Origin: Nannizziopsis barbatae
Taxonomy: Eukaryota > Ascomycota > Eurotiomycetes > Onygenales > Nannizziopsiaceae
Direction: 5' to 3'
NCBI GenBank assembly: GCA_014964245.1
Contig: JACVYH010000001.1
Coordinates: 5,848,001-5,912,000, forward strand
Length of the DNA stretch: 64,000 nt
Shown piece after piece: positions 45,526 through 57,343 of the stretch; the stretch's first letter is position 1; each line of letters opens with the position of its first letter. Position numbers and translations under genes: made by a program. The notes beneath the pieces are model-generated. The model was given only the letters and a program-made list of their open reading frames with translations. It was not told the origin of the DNA and did not search any database.

Positions 45526-46630
45526 CTAGAGATCTTTGCTGCTAGAGGGAAAGTCGTTAGCCATGGTGCTTGGCTCTCTACGGCCTCACTTTTTCAGATC
45601 TTTGACCGCTATCTCAGCCGTCAAAGCCTCAAACCGAATGGTCCAGTACCCCGCTATGCTTCATCTTCCCCTTCCGGAACCCTCATGTAGTAGCACTTAA
45701 TGGGACTAATTCGAACCTCTGGACGTCCGGACATAGGGCAACCCAGTTGATCTTGATATGAAGAACACTCCTAGTACACCGATCGGTACCGCCTGGCAGC
45801 CTACTACCATTCCGGACGGTTGATAGTAACCACCTGCACTCCCAGTAATAGCTTTTATTTTGCCTTGGGAATACGTCTGCCATTATATAGCAAGAACAGT
45901 AAAAGGGCAATACGCACTTTCATGTGCATTTGTTTACGTAAATCGCAGGAGCTTATCGCTCGCAATTTGTCTCCACACATTGAAAACCCTTTCTGCAAGG
46001 TTAAACTGAGCCAAACCTGCCTGCTTTTGTCTACTTAAGCATCCGAAATTTAAACCCGAAAACTGCTTATGGACTTGGTTTTATTATGAAGTAAAAGAAA
46101 AGGTTTTCCTTCTCCGCCCTTTGCCATCTACTAGCAAGGAGACAAAAGCCGAAAGAATGAAGTTGCGGTGACAAGAATTCTGCGTATTTCTGGTTGGCCA
46201 CCAAGGCGGAAAGAGGCCTCAAACTCTAACGAAACTCTATTTTCCGCCCCGCCCCGCCACCGCGAGGGTTGCGATGCTGGGGTTTATACTCCGTACGCAC
46301 ATCGCTAGACCGCTGGATGGCGTTAAAAAATTTTATACGGAGTCCTCCATACGGTCAAAGAACCAAGGTTCGTTTAAAAAGTAATACTAAATACGAAACA
46401 CGAAACTAGATGGATAGATTACCGGATATAAAAATAGTAGATCCGTAAAACTAATTAAGATCAGAAAATTCAAGTGATTCGCACGCGACACCAGATGCTC
46501 CGAACTCCACCATAGTTGCACTTTCAAGAACCAGACCAATCTTTCCGGCGCCTAAATACTCCTTATATGCTTTCAGGAAAAGAAAAGAAGAGAGGTCTCC
46601 GTTGACACTACCAAACTTGCTCACCCTTGC
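45526..46630. other. Intergenic region upstream of HSP90
   Basis: About 1.1 kb. Includes distal HSP90 promoter sequence and the septin 3' UTR, one TACTCCGTA (46287-46295) and a near-miss TACGGAGTC (46336). No gene is evident. Confidence 0.4.
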
Positions 46631-48859
46631 TCAGGAAGTTCGAATCCAGTTTGGGAGGTCTTGGGGAGTGTATCCCAAGGTCCTTGCAAGCCAATAGGCC
46701 AGTCCTCCTATAATCCCTACACTGCCAAGGATCTGCAGGAGTGCCCATCCGCGTCTCCTCATAGTATCAGTCAGCCGAATTAATCCCAGTGGGTCATGCA
46801 ACCACACATCATCAGCCACGCGGTACCGGACACGGCGGCCATCACGGTGCCGTACTGTGAAGATATTTTTACCTCTTTCAGAGGCTGGTGCCTGGCCTAG
46901 GGGAACTAGTGTACCATCCTCCACACATTCGTCAAGGCGATTCGCCAGCCACCTAGCCCTCTCTTTATGAGTCAACTTCTCATACCGCTCTCTTTCATTT
47001 TGTAAACTCCGTTGCAAGTCCGTGGCCCATTTAGCCAATTCAATTTGAGCCAAACGTTCTTCTCGTCGCGTGTGATCGGCTATACGAGCCAATGTATATT
47101 CTGGAATAACTGAGCGGGACGAAGATGGCTCTCGGACTTGAGAGTGAGATAGAGAAGAGAATGGGGAGGAAGTGAAAGGGGGGAAAGTGGATTCGGCGAC
47201 TGCTGAAACGGGTGTGGCTACTTGCTGTTCAGTCCTGAGACCATGAAGATTGTGAGCTAGTAGTAGTTTCTTGGCTGCAGAGTGTCTGAACCAAAGAATG
47301 TTATCTGGGTCAAATATTTTATTCAATAGATATCCAAGATCCGATGGAGCCAGCGGTTGTACATAATCCGAGCTCATCAAGACACTTGCATCCATCATTT
47401 CATCATCATTCGTATTAGCCGATGAAACAGTAAAGGGCGTGGAGGGATGATCAATATCAGCGTCCAAGGACTCCCCCCAGAAGTTTGGTAAACTGGCTTC
47501 TCTTGCGTTGTCTAGAAATGATGCTTTCAAATCCTGGATCTGAGTAGAGGAAAGAGTATCCGTCTTGGCAAGCAACGGAACTACACTGCTATACTCAGAT
47601 AATTTTTTGATGCATTGGATATCATAGGTCATGGTATCTGTTTTGGCGAAGTTAGTTTCCACATACTATAAAGGAGTCCAACTAAAACTTCATACCTTCG
47701 GTGACAAGATAGAGAATGACGTCGACTTGCGATCCTCCATTTCCACTCAATAATCCTTGGAAGTCGGCATTCGCAGAGGCGATAGAAGTGGCAGCTCGTT
47801 TAAACTGTTGAGCCATATACCGGATTTGGATGGCCGTTTGCTCTCCTGGGTCAATGCCTGGATCGATTGTATCGACAAAGCAGAGGTTTCGCTCCAGAAC
47901 AAGATCTCCGTTACTTTTCCTTCTTCGGAGAACCCGTGAATCTTCGAGGTCCGTCAACCATGAAGGGTATGGTTTAGTGCTAGCTAGTATTTCAGCAACA
48001 TGTGGTTGGGGGCGACTGCGTCGAGGTTTCTTTCTTCTCCTCGTGAAACTCAGATTACTCTGAGGATGCGAGTCGATATGGACAATGTCTTCGCAAGTCT
48101 GGACAATCGATCGTAGCAGAGAGGTTTTTCCGGAACCTATGTAGTATGAATGAGTACAGGTTTCTTCACCTAAAGTTAATCATTGTTCGGCTTACCAGAA
48201 CTACCAGCAACCATCACCTTCAACCTTCCCAAAGATTTACCCCTTTCTGTAAATGGCCTCCGGCTAGGCATTGAAATGCTCGGCATCACCAGCTGCGGGA
48301 CGGGATTCATAGCTCCACCAATGCTGTGCACGCTTTCCTCATCACTCCACTCTACCGCTTGATTCATACTGCCATCGGATATGGAAATCTCATCATATCT
48401 CCGGTTTGAACGCGTTGACGTCGACTTTGGGCTTGTAGGGAGTGGGCTTACTCCAGTCGAGGGGTTGAGCAGGGGCGTCATTGGCAACGAGGGAACGGCG
48501 TCTAGAGCGGATGGATCGCCTAATCCCGCACTGTGGCTGGAAGCGGGTCGCACTGTGGTTGTTCTGCAAAGAGGTGGGTGAGTGCCATTATCAATGCCCA
48601 AATCTCGTGTATCCGACGCAGCGTGAGCGGGTTCGTGACTGGATAGTTTCATGGATTCCTCGAGGCTTTGTACCCCGTAAGGGGTGTCCGTTGGGGCTTC
48701 CGGGCTGCGGGAACGAGAACGTTGCGTATCGTCGTTACGTGATAAGAAGAAGAAATCAGGCTCCTCCTGAGTGCTGCTAGACTGGGCTAATCCCATGTTG
48801 TCGGAGGTGGAGGACTTGTGAGGATGATAGGATGCTTGGTCGGTGAGACTTGGACGCAT
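46631..48859 (-). CDS. AspE-like septin with C-terminal membrane segment
   Basis: A septin-type GTPase of the filamentous-fungal AspE-like (group 5) class, absent from yeasts. Exons on the minus strand: 48859..48196, 48136..47696, 47637..46631, giving 703 aa in phase. Residues 1-210 are Ser/Pro-rich and disordered. The P-loop G-SSGSGKTS (about 219-227) is reconstituted across the first intron. The septin core continues with DIVHIDSH, CFVDTIDPGID (G3-like) and AKTD (392-395, the G4 guanine-specificity motif). A charged helical segment (HTRREERLAQIELAKWATDL) may form a coiled coil. Residues about 665-687 (WALLQILGSVGIIGGLAYW) form a hydrophobic segment near the end, suggesting membrane anchoring, unusual among septins. 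Family call good; group placement inferred. Confidence 0.85.
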
Positions 48860-49320
48860 GGTGAACAAAGCGGGCGGGGTATCGATTAAAAGGAAACACT
48901 GTGCGAAGCGTATTTCACCAACCCAGATTTAATCTGGAGCCGAGACCGTAAAAGAGAATCATGGAAAGCCTGCTTAACCCAAGCTGTAAGATCTGGTTGA
49001 TGGTTTGTTGAGAGGTTTGGATGTAACTAAGTAACAAGTTGTCAGCAACATCGAGGTTGGTGATGGCATCATACGGGTCTCTTCAGGCACCCATGCGTAC
49101 TTTAACTACTCCGTAGTGGGGTCGGGTTAACGACTTACTCCGCTCCAGTCTTACTCGTTAGCCATGGCCCATGGATCAAGACTAACGCCGTTTGACTAAA
49201 ACGCTCGCATGAAACAAAACTCGCACTCACAACTTCGAATTCCAAGACCTCTTTGCAGAACTCAAGACTCAAGTAGAACATGAGACGGAAGCGTTGGCAT
49301 ACTCCGTCACAGTGTGTCTA

Positions 49321-49350
49321 CATACATACATAGGTACATACATACATAGT
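49321..49350. repeat. (CATA)n microsatellite
   Basis: Two CATACATACATA tracts separated by GGTA. Confidence 0.85.
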
Positions 49351-49858
49351 TACATTGCGGCCTAAAGGCATGACACGGCTATGCACGGTCTGGACGCGCT
49401 ATTGGACCTGGTTCGCCGTTTCCAGACCTAAATCGTTACCAGCTGTCGATGGAAGTCTAATAAACAACAGGAGACGAGGTATTGTTACATATGTTTACAT
49501 AGTTATATTGGCTCATTGCGTATTTTTCAGAACTTGGGTCGAATTTGCATATCAAATCTAAAAGTAAAACTGGGACTCCAGTCAACGGTTGGAAGAGTCT
49601 TGGGATGAAAACGATCGATTCGATCGAACCAATCCAAGCCCGCTTTTCGTGTTCTGGTTGGTAACTCTGCAGAGCTGTTCCGTGTTCAAGTCTGGGGAGG
49701 CGGAGACGGCAGGCTCGGTATTTGGGTCGACATTTTGTCCGCGATCAAATGACATGAAAATCCCTCCTCATGTATGTATGTATGTTCATCCGCTTGATTA
49801 ATTATCGAAAAAGCGCGCAATCCTTTCAAAAATTGGGCCTCGGCTCTGTAATAAACAA

Positions 49859-49877
49859 TTTGGGATTCGATCCCAAA
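49859..49877. repeat. Perfect 7-bp hairpin TTTGGGA-TTCGA-TCCCAAA
   Basis: Arms of seven bases with loop TTCGA. It resembles a tRNA T-arm but no tRNA surrounds it. Confidence 0.75.
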
Positions 49878-51546
49878 CTGGATACCGTCCCCGAGCGCAA
49901 GGCGTTCTCAGCCAGCTCCCGCTGGGAACCAAGCCACCCGCATTCTTCTAAAAGCGCGCCTAAGACTCCCATTCAGAAGGCCCGGGTCGGGAAGGGCTGA
50001 AAGGTAATGAATGTCAGCCGGTAAACCATCTGGTCAGTACCCCAGCATTACAGGATGGAGAAGAAAGGCAGTCAAACCTGTCAGCTCTCGGTCGACCCCG
50101 CATGCAACGCGGCACATGCCCATATTTGGAAGTGGATGGCTTGGTATGAAGGCGCAAACTGGTAGGTTTGTGCAAGGGGTCCCCCGCCGGTATCTCAAGC
50201 TCCTGCGCCCTCAAGGCTGGAGCTCAGGTTTCCCCGCGTCTTTGGGCATTCGAGAAGATCAGCTCGAACCAGCGCAGGGCGGGATGTCGGATTCCCGGGA
50301 TTGAGAGCACGTCGCTTTGGGATATTGCAGGTAACCTGCAGATGGGCACCGAGAGCATGATTTTACGGCGCCTCTGACGTCCCAGAAGGAGCCAGTCAGG
50401 ATTTTTCCGGTCTTGCCATCACCACAACGGGAAAGTCAACGCGAGGGCAAAAATGCACAATCGTCAACCTCGCTGCCACTCTCGTTGGTCATCTGCATGA
50501 AGAGTCGCTCCCATGCCTCTTTCGGCTAGTACCAGCCAACGCCATTGGTTCGAAGCGAGCTGGGGTGCGAATCGAGGCACTGTGACCAGGGTGGCATCCC
50601 TCATTCCACAAGCGTGGATTTCCTTTGGCGTTTCGGGATCTGGGCCGCCATCCGAGACTTGACTAGCAACTAGTAGCAACAAGAGCAATAATTATTAAAA
50701 TAGCAGGAGCTGGAAGGCACGCAATTTTAATCTAAATAAATAAGATCGCAAAATTAGCTTCGACTTGAAAAGCTAGTTACCAGCGGTGGGAAGATGTATG
50801 TACGTCTCAAAAAAAGGCGCTCGGAACTGGGGAGAAAAGCTCGAAAAGCGCATCAAGAAAAAAAGCGCTGTTGCCGCGAAGGCAATTTGCCTCTCTGCAT
50901 GAGAAGCTCGAGAGATGTCCAGATCGATCTCCACAGCTTACAAGGCAGATTTCACCGAAGACTCGAAAGGAAGAAGAAAAGACGAAAAAAAAGAAAAGTC
51001 GTTTTCTGGGGCCCTGAGGCTTGCAAGACAAAGTGTGGAGAGGAAAAAAAAGAAGTGGAGCACAAGAAATGTCGAGCATTTAGGGTTGCGCTAGTAACAC
51101 GCTAGGAACACGCTAAGAAAAGTCTAATCACCGCGTGCATGCCCGTGACCCGGTCTTGGCTGCGCTAGTCTGCATTCGGTATGCCTCCTCGTCCCCACCA
51201 GCTTGACAGGTTTGAGGTCGACTTCCATCGTCTTTTCGCCGGTTCGCCCACTCGACCTTCGATCCGTTTCGCTTGCAAAATTTGTTGATGCGCTGCCTCT
51301 ATGGTTCTTGAGGGCATGCCATCTCAGTGTTCCTCGTTTTGCTTCCAACCGCCCGACCGATAGATCATTGCGCTGCCTCGCCCGCTGTGCCTTGAAGCCC
51401 CCTCCGCCCATCCACTTTCTACATTGATCGCAACCACAGGTGACAAAGCCTTCGACCTCCAACCTGTGCCTTTTTTCTCGTCCCGATAGACCGCAAAAGC
51501 TTCGAATTTTACTTCTCCGGTCATCAATTGAGCGCATTCACCTGCG

Positions 51547-53880
51547 ATGAACCACGAATCTCCATTGCCATGGGCCGACCATGTTCCCGAAGAGAATCTC
51601 CTGTCTGGGACCGGCGAGGAATTTACCAATTTACTCGGGGATCTTGATTTTTCTGCCTTGTTAGAAACCTCCGTGGACCAGAATGGCCAGGTTATTACCA
51701 CTTCCGGGGTGCAGATACCAACTACATTGGTCCGAGAACCCCCGATGACAGAAATGGAAGGAATCCAGACTTCACAGCCACAGCAATACCCATCTCCTTT
51801 TCTGGATTCGATGCAGAATATAGAGATGCAGGGAGTAAACTCTATGCACCAGCAACATCTTTATATGCAAGAGTCTCAGCAGCGGCAGCATCACCGTCAA
51901 CAGCACCCGTCACAACCACCTCATACACAACCTCCGCAGCAGTTACCGATGTCCCAACCGATGGCGCAACAGCTACCGCAAGCACAACTGCAGCGCCAAC
52001 ATGGAGTTGTGTCTCAAACTTATGGGCAGCCGCTTCATTTTGTCCCACCCACACCAAATAGCACAGAGTTACACGGAGGTGTCGCAAGGTTTCCGCCTCC
52101 ACTAGATATCAGCACTGCCCAACGGCGATATGAGCCGTACACTCGCCCTAGTGATGACACAGTAAGCACTTAAAACATAAAACATCAATGCAAAATTCAC
52201 ATCTAACTGGTCAATCTAGAGCGCCTTCACACCATTGATATCTCCTGCCATGACTCCTCTTGAGCAGCAAATCCGGTTTCCCGAGTTTACTACTCCTGGT
52301 GAATATCTGACCCCGCTAACGTCTCCCGCACTCGAAGCACATAACTCAAACGGAAACGGCTATGTATTCGGTCAGACCTCGGGAGTTGACATGGGTCTCG
52401 TCACCAGCCACGCTGAAATGACGCACCCGCTATCTACCAGTACAGCTCCATCTTCACCTGCCGTGCTCAGAAAACATAGGCGCAAGTCGTCCATTGCCTC
52501 TCGATCGAATAGTCGGTTGGTGCGCCAGTCTCCTTCGATGAGACCTACAAGTAGTCGTCAAAAATCTCGCCCGGGTTCAGCTCTCCCCAATGCTGAATCC
52601 CGCATGTGGAACAGAGACGCCAATCAGGAACACCCGCATGCTGTAAAACGGTTCGGCTCCCAACATGGCAGCAGTACGGAAAGCTCCGGCCAAGATTCCG
52701 TATCTCCAGAACCGTTAACGGAGCCGCTAATGCCGCCTCCGGCCATTCCACGAGCATACAAGTCGTCACCGTACATGTCAGCTCAGGAATCAAATAATCC
52801 CGAACAGCGAGCAAGGGAGGCTGCGACTCCCGCAACCCTGATGAACCTCCAAAAACAACCATCTCAGCCAAGTTCTAGCGGCCATTTCTCTAGGTCTGGC
52901 TCAGTTGTGGTTTGTGAAGCTTCCGAGGAAGCAATGGAAGATATTTCATTACCAGAACCAGCAACGAATGTTGACCAAACCGCCACCTCGAGCAGTAGCA
53001 CTCTTACGGGCCCAAATGAGGATACACCGAAGTTGGGTCCCAAACAAGCTTCAACGCCAAAGCTCAAAGGTGAATCTACTCGGTCTGGAACATCGTCGGT
53101 GACTCCTAGTCCGCTCATAGGCGCTATGAAATCTCCAATGGGTCCAGTTGGTTTGAAAAGGGCAGATTCGAAACCCGGAGGTAGAACATCAAAGAAGAGA
53201 CCAAGTGGAAGTACCTCTCAGATGAGCCCGGCTTTGAGGCCCAAAATAAGTCCAAGCATACAGCCGTTAATTCGTGGAGAAGGTACACACTGCCCTGTAT
53301 TCACACATTCAACATTCTTTACTAACTAGTCGTAGTAGGCATATCTTCGGAAACATCTGCTCTTTATTTGGCTTCAAAATCAAATTACCAACATATTCTC
53401 GAGGGAACTGTTCTTCCCGGAGTCTCATACCCGGAGACTTTGGCCGAAAATTTGAGCTCAAAACGTACGAATCATAAACTCGCAGAACAGGGACGGCGAA
53501 ATCGCATCAATACAGCTTTAAAAGAGATAGAAAGCCTATTACCAACCTACATTACCAATGATAGAGGTAAAGATAAGGAACAAGAAAAAAACGGCGAAAA
53601 TGGAGCCTCGAAATCCCCAGGAAAACCCGCATCCCATCAACCAATCAGTAAAGCAAGCACCGTGGAACTCGCAATTGTCTATATCAAAGCCTTGCAAAAA
53701 GAAATCGCTGAAACGAAGGAGAAACTGGAAGTTGCTGAAGCAAAACTAGCCACTGCTGAGAAGTCAAGTACAGAACCTGAGGTCGTCAAAACTGAAAGCA
53801 GAAGCCCAGAAAGTGAACAAACTGCTCCTTCATCATCGACTGCCATCCCAACGCCGCAAGCCGGAAGTACTGCGGCATAA
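51547..53880 (+). CDS. bHLH phosphate-response transcription factor, NUC-1/Pho4-like
   Basis: A nuclear bHLH activator of phosphate-starvation genes (phosphorus acquisition-controlling protein, NUC-1 of Neurospora, Pho4 of yeast). Exons 51547..52161, 52220..53282, 53339..53880 give 739 aa in phase. The N-terminal LPWADHVPEENLLSGTGEEF and FTNLLGDLDFSALLE match the family activation region. Gln/Pro-rich and Ser-rich low complexity fills residues 85-540. The bHLH starts near 599: SSKRTNHKLAEQGRRNRI. His605, Glu609 and Arg613 occupy the contact positions of CACGTG-binding bHLH proteins. A loop with SKASTVELAIVYIKALQKEI forms helix 2, followed by a coiled coil (KEKLEVAEAKLATAEK). Regulation by the Pho80/Pho85-type kinase is expected from homologues. 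Confidence 0.88.
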
Positions 53881-55664
53881 AGTTCTTGCTGCTCACCACA
53901 GTCGATTTTCATGGCCCCGACAGAACTCGCCTCTAAGGTTTCTCACTCCCCTTTGGCCTTCATCCTCATGCTCCACTCCCAATTCCTTGATGGAAATCGC
54001 AAGTTCCGTTTTTTCCTGCTGGTATCATTACTGCTCTACTCGATAAAAACCTAAGGCCCAAAAATTTCCCAACCTTACTCACTCCGAATCACGAGCTGCT
54101 CTGAAGGGGCTCCATGCCAACGGTCAGGGATCCAAACTCTATTATTTCTTTTACCTTTGTATGTATGTACATTTGACGGAGAGCTGGTGCATTTGGTGGG
54201 GATTTTCCTTTTATTTGTTATTGTGATCTTTCTACTTGTTTGTTTTCAGTCCCAATCATCTATCAAGGGGGCATGTGGGTGGTAATTTTCCGTTTTCCAA
54301 GTCATGTCTCGATATTGAAATGCTATCCTTTTCTATTGTTCTTTTACTGTGACATGCGTGTCAACGAAGTGTGATCTATGTTTTAATCCCTTTTTTCGCT
54401 CTGGCTTCTCACATTATGTCTGTTTTCTCTACTTTATCTCCTCTGCTCTTCTTGAATTCCTTGAGTTTTCCGTACATACGATGCATCCTTTTCTGTCTCT
54501 TTCTTCGTCCTTACTTTTCATATTCCAAGACCGAGTTCTTTCTTCTTTGTATGTACCCATACAGAAAATTTAAAAAATCTGGCTGTAAATAGATAAAAGA
54601 AGCTTCTCTTCTATGAATCTGACTATTCTTCAAATCACTCTTTGCGTATCATACAGTAGTCTCTCCTAGCTCGGCGAAGTATGTTGTCTCAACAGTAATC
54701 TCGACTGAGCTGAAATTATTACAATGAAACCTGAGCAATCGACAACTACCCAGCCAAGATATACAATAGAAACGGCTCAGATCCATTTATCTCTGCGGAG
54801 GCAAGTATACAAACAATCAAACGCCTGGATATCATAAAATCAATCCCCACCATTCAGAGAAAGGGAAACCGATCCTTCGCTCCGCTTCAATCCACATCCC
54901 TCTCCGCTCTTTCAACTCTTAGACATCCTTCCACTGGGCCTCCACCCGGCCTCCCGTCTCCCGGCACGGTGGACCCATCAGACCCCAAACCATTTATCAT
55001 TATCATTTAGATGTGGTAATCACCACGGTAAAGAAGAAAAAGAACTTTCAATCTCAAGCTTTGATACCCAGGAAAGCTCCACTGTTAATGAAAATGTTTT
55101 AAAGGGAAAATAATACATATCAGCTCGGGGCAACGTAAACCATGGCAAGAAAAATAAAAGAGACAAGGAATCCGGGATCAGGTAAGTAATGCAGAGAAAG
55201 AAAGCTAAAACAGCCCAGAGCAGTCAACCGGTTTAATGAAAAGGAAAGAAGAAAAACTTAACTTGAACCTGGACGTGTCCCACGAACGCGCCCGAAAGAA
55301 AAGATGACAGTGTCATATTGCATGCAAGAAAGGGTCTTAGCATGCTCTGCTCGCTAGATCATGTCAAGCAAACATGAAATCAGGAAACAGACATTGATGA
55401 AATATGCAATGGGAGGAATGAAGGGAAAAGGCTAATGAAGAACTGCAAGGGATCATAGTACAGAGTGAGGCAGAAATTGAAGCTTTTTCCAACCACCTAA
55501 AAATGCGATGACCGGGTGACTCCTTGAATAAAAGAAACCCACCAGACGAGTAGAACGTCGAGGATACGCATATCTATGCATATCCAGTGAAATGTACAAG
55601 ACAATAATAGGCATAGATAAGTCAAATCGTATCACAAACCATGGAATTGAAAGCCTTAAATAAC
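53881..55664. other. Convergent intergenic region, NUC-1-like / G3BP-like
   Basis: 1.8 kb, AT-rich and T-rich, with the two 3' UTRs and GTATGTATGTACATTT at about 54160. Open frames are short and without motifs. Confidence 0.4.
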
Positions 55665-57343
55665 TCATGATGAGACTTGCGGTTGAGGGCGGCCTTTGGG
55701 AGCGGTACTACCGCCACGGCCACGCGGGTGGTTGAAACGGCCGGAGTCCTTGTGGTATGCGCCACGACCCTGACTAGCGGTACGATCGCCACGGCCACGG
55801 CCGGCACCACCCCTACCAGTGTTGAAGCCGCCATTGCCTCCAAAAGCGTTGTTGCGTGGGCGTCGTTCTTCTACATAGATGGGCTGACCATCGATGTGGA
55901 TGGGGTTAGCCTTGACTGCGGCTCTATAACCGGCGGCCTCGTAGAATTCAACAAAAGCACAGCTCTGTAGATTAGCAGTTAGTAACGTTTCATGTATGTA
56001 GCTCGGTTCGGATAGGCTTACCCGTTGACGGCTGACATCAAAGTACTTGAGCTTGCCAAAGCGGCTAAGAGTTTCCTTGAGGAGGGCGGCGTCAACCTTC
56101 TCGTTGACATTTTTGATGTAAGCATGCACATTCTCATCTCGGCCTCTTCCAGCTGTCTGCCACTCGGAGCCAGAGCTTGTGGATGTATGGTCTGGAACGC
56201 TTTCGCCGTTGGTAGGAGCAGGCTGTGGCTCAACGGGAGCAGCCTTGGGTTGTGGAACAGGGGCCAATTGTGGCACAGCGACCGGTGCAGCGACAGGGAC
56301 AGGGGTGGGTTTGTTTGTATTGGACGAAGCAATGGAAGCCCAAGTCATGGAAGCTGGTTTCACTGGAGCAACATTTTCCTTTTCAACAACAGGGGTAGCA
56401 GGCTTTGGTGGTGACACAACGGGAGTTGGCTCTGGTTCCTTGGGCTTTTCTTGTGGGAGCTCCTCGGCAGGGATAGAAGCAGTAGGAGCAACAGGCTCGC
56501 TCACTTCCTGCGGCTCTTCAGCAGGTGCAGTTTCCTGAGCCTTGGCCTCTGGCTGAGATTCGGGTTCCTTGCTAGCCGCGGCTTGGAGTTTCTGATCAAC
56601 TTGTTGAACAGCAGTTTGAGAATCAGCCTGGCGCTCAGTCTGAGCTGGCTGAGGAGCCGCCTGTTCCTCGGCTGGAACGGTGGCAGGCTCCGCAGCAGCG
56701 GACTGCTCGGCAGCGACTTCATCCTGAGCTTCCTCGTCGTCAATCAAGAAACGGAAGATATCGTTCAAGACGAAGTATCCATTCTTTTGTTCAGCCAGGA
56801 CAAAATTCTGAACAAACTTGCGAGGAGGCTCGGATTTGTTGGATAGCTCGCCAATAACGCAGACGAGAATGTTCTTGAAAGAGGGCTGAGAATCAACGTT
56901 CAAAACCTTGACTTTCGCGTCATGGTATCCAAGACGCTTGATGCGCTCGCGGATAACCTAGTGGTGTAGGAGAAAAATATTAGAACAGGGTGATCTAGTA
57001 TGTGCCTAAGGATTGAGGAATGAAGACTCACCTTTATGCCGACGGAGACACCGACTGGTTCGGCCTCATCCCCGATGATGAATTGAGAGCTTTCGGAATA
57101 AAATAGGTGGAGGGTCTCCGGGTTGCGGCTCAAGGTGGTATAGTACTGTTCGACAAAGTACCATGCGACCTCGGACTTGGGAATATCCTCTTTGGGTTCT
57201 TGTGGAGGCGGTGCGGGGGTTGATGTATTGCTGGGCTGATGATGATGCATCGATGGGTTGGCATTGTGATAGTGATCGGGGTGGTATGGCCCGGGTTGGT
57301 GGTGACCGTAAGCGCCGCCGTTAACGTGAGCCTCAGTAGCCAT
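55665..57343 (-). CDS. NTF2- and RRM-domain protein, G3BP/Bre5-like
   Basis: A cytosolic RNA-binding protein of the G3BP family, whose yeast member Bre5 is the cofactor of the ubiquitin protease Ubp3. Exons on the minus strand: 57343..57032, 56957..56022, 55964..55665, giving 515 aa. The N-terminal 55 residues are His/Pro-rich. An NTF2-like domain spans about 57-185 (WYFVEQYYTTLSRNPETLHLFY, then VIRERIKRLGYHDAKV after the intron, FVLNDIFRFL). A Glu/Pro/Ala-rich linker follows. The RRM (about 378-452) has HAYIKNVNEKV and CAFVEFYEAAGYRAAV. The tail is RGG-rich (GRGGAGRGRGDR, PRGRGG). The second intron is 57 nt, without an in-frame stop, so reading through it would stay open. Stress-granule function is inferred from homologues. 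Confidence 0.9.

Larger units (their letters stand above)
48860..51546. other. 2.7-kb divergent intergenic region, septin / NUC-1-like
   Basis: Promoters of both genes lie here. It contains TACTCCGTA (49107-49115), a near-miss (49299), CATA/GTAT microsatellites (49321-49350, 49770-49785) and a perfect hairpin (49859-49877). The plus strand at 50800-51070 is purine-rich (GAAAAGAAGAAAAGACGAAAAAAAAG). No gene can be supported. Confidence 0.45.

Noticed and set aside
49840..49880. tRNA T-arm-like hairpin with the same GGGATTCGATCC string
   Set aside because: Only an isolated hairpin; no D-arm, anticodon arm or acceptor stem around it.
50794..51105. Lys-rich 103-aa plus-strand frame
   Set aside because: Arises from a purine-rich tract; low complexity and no domain.
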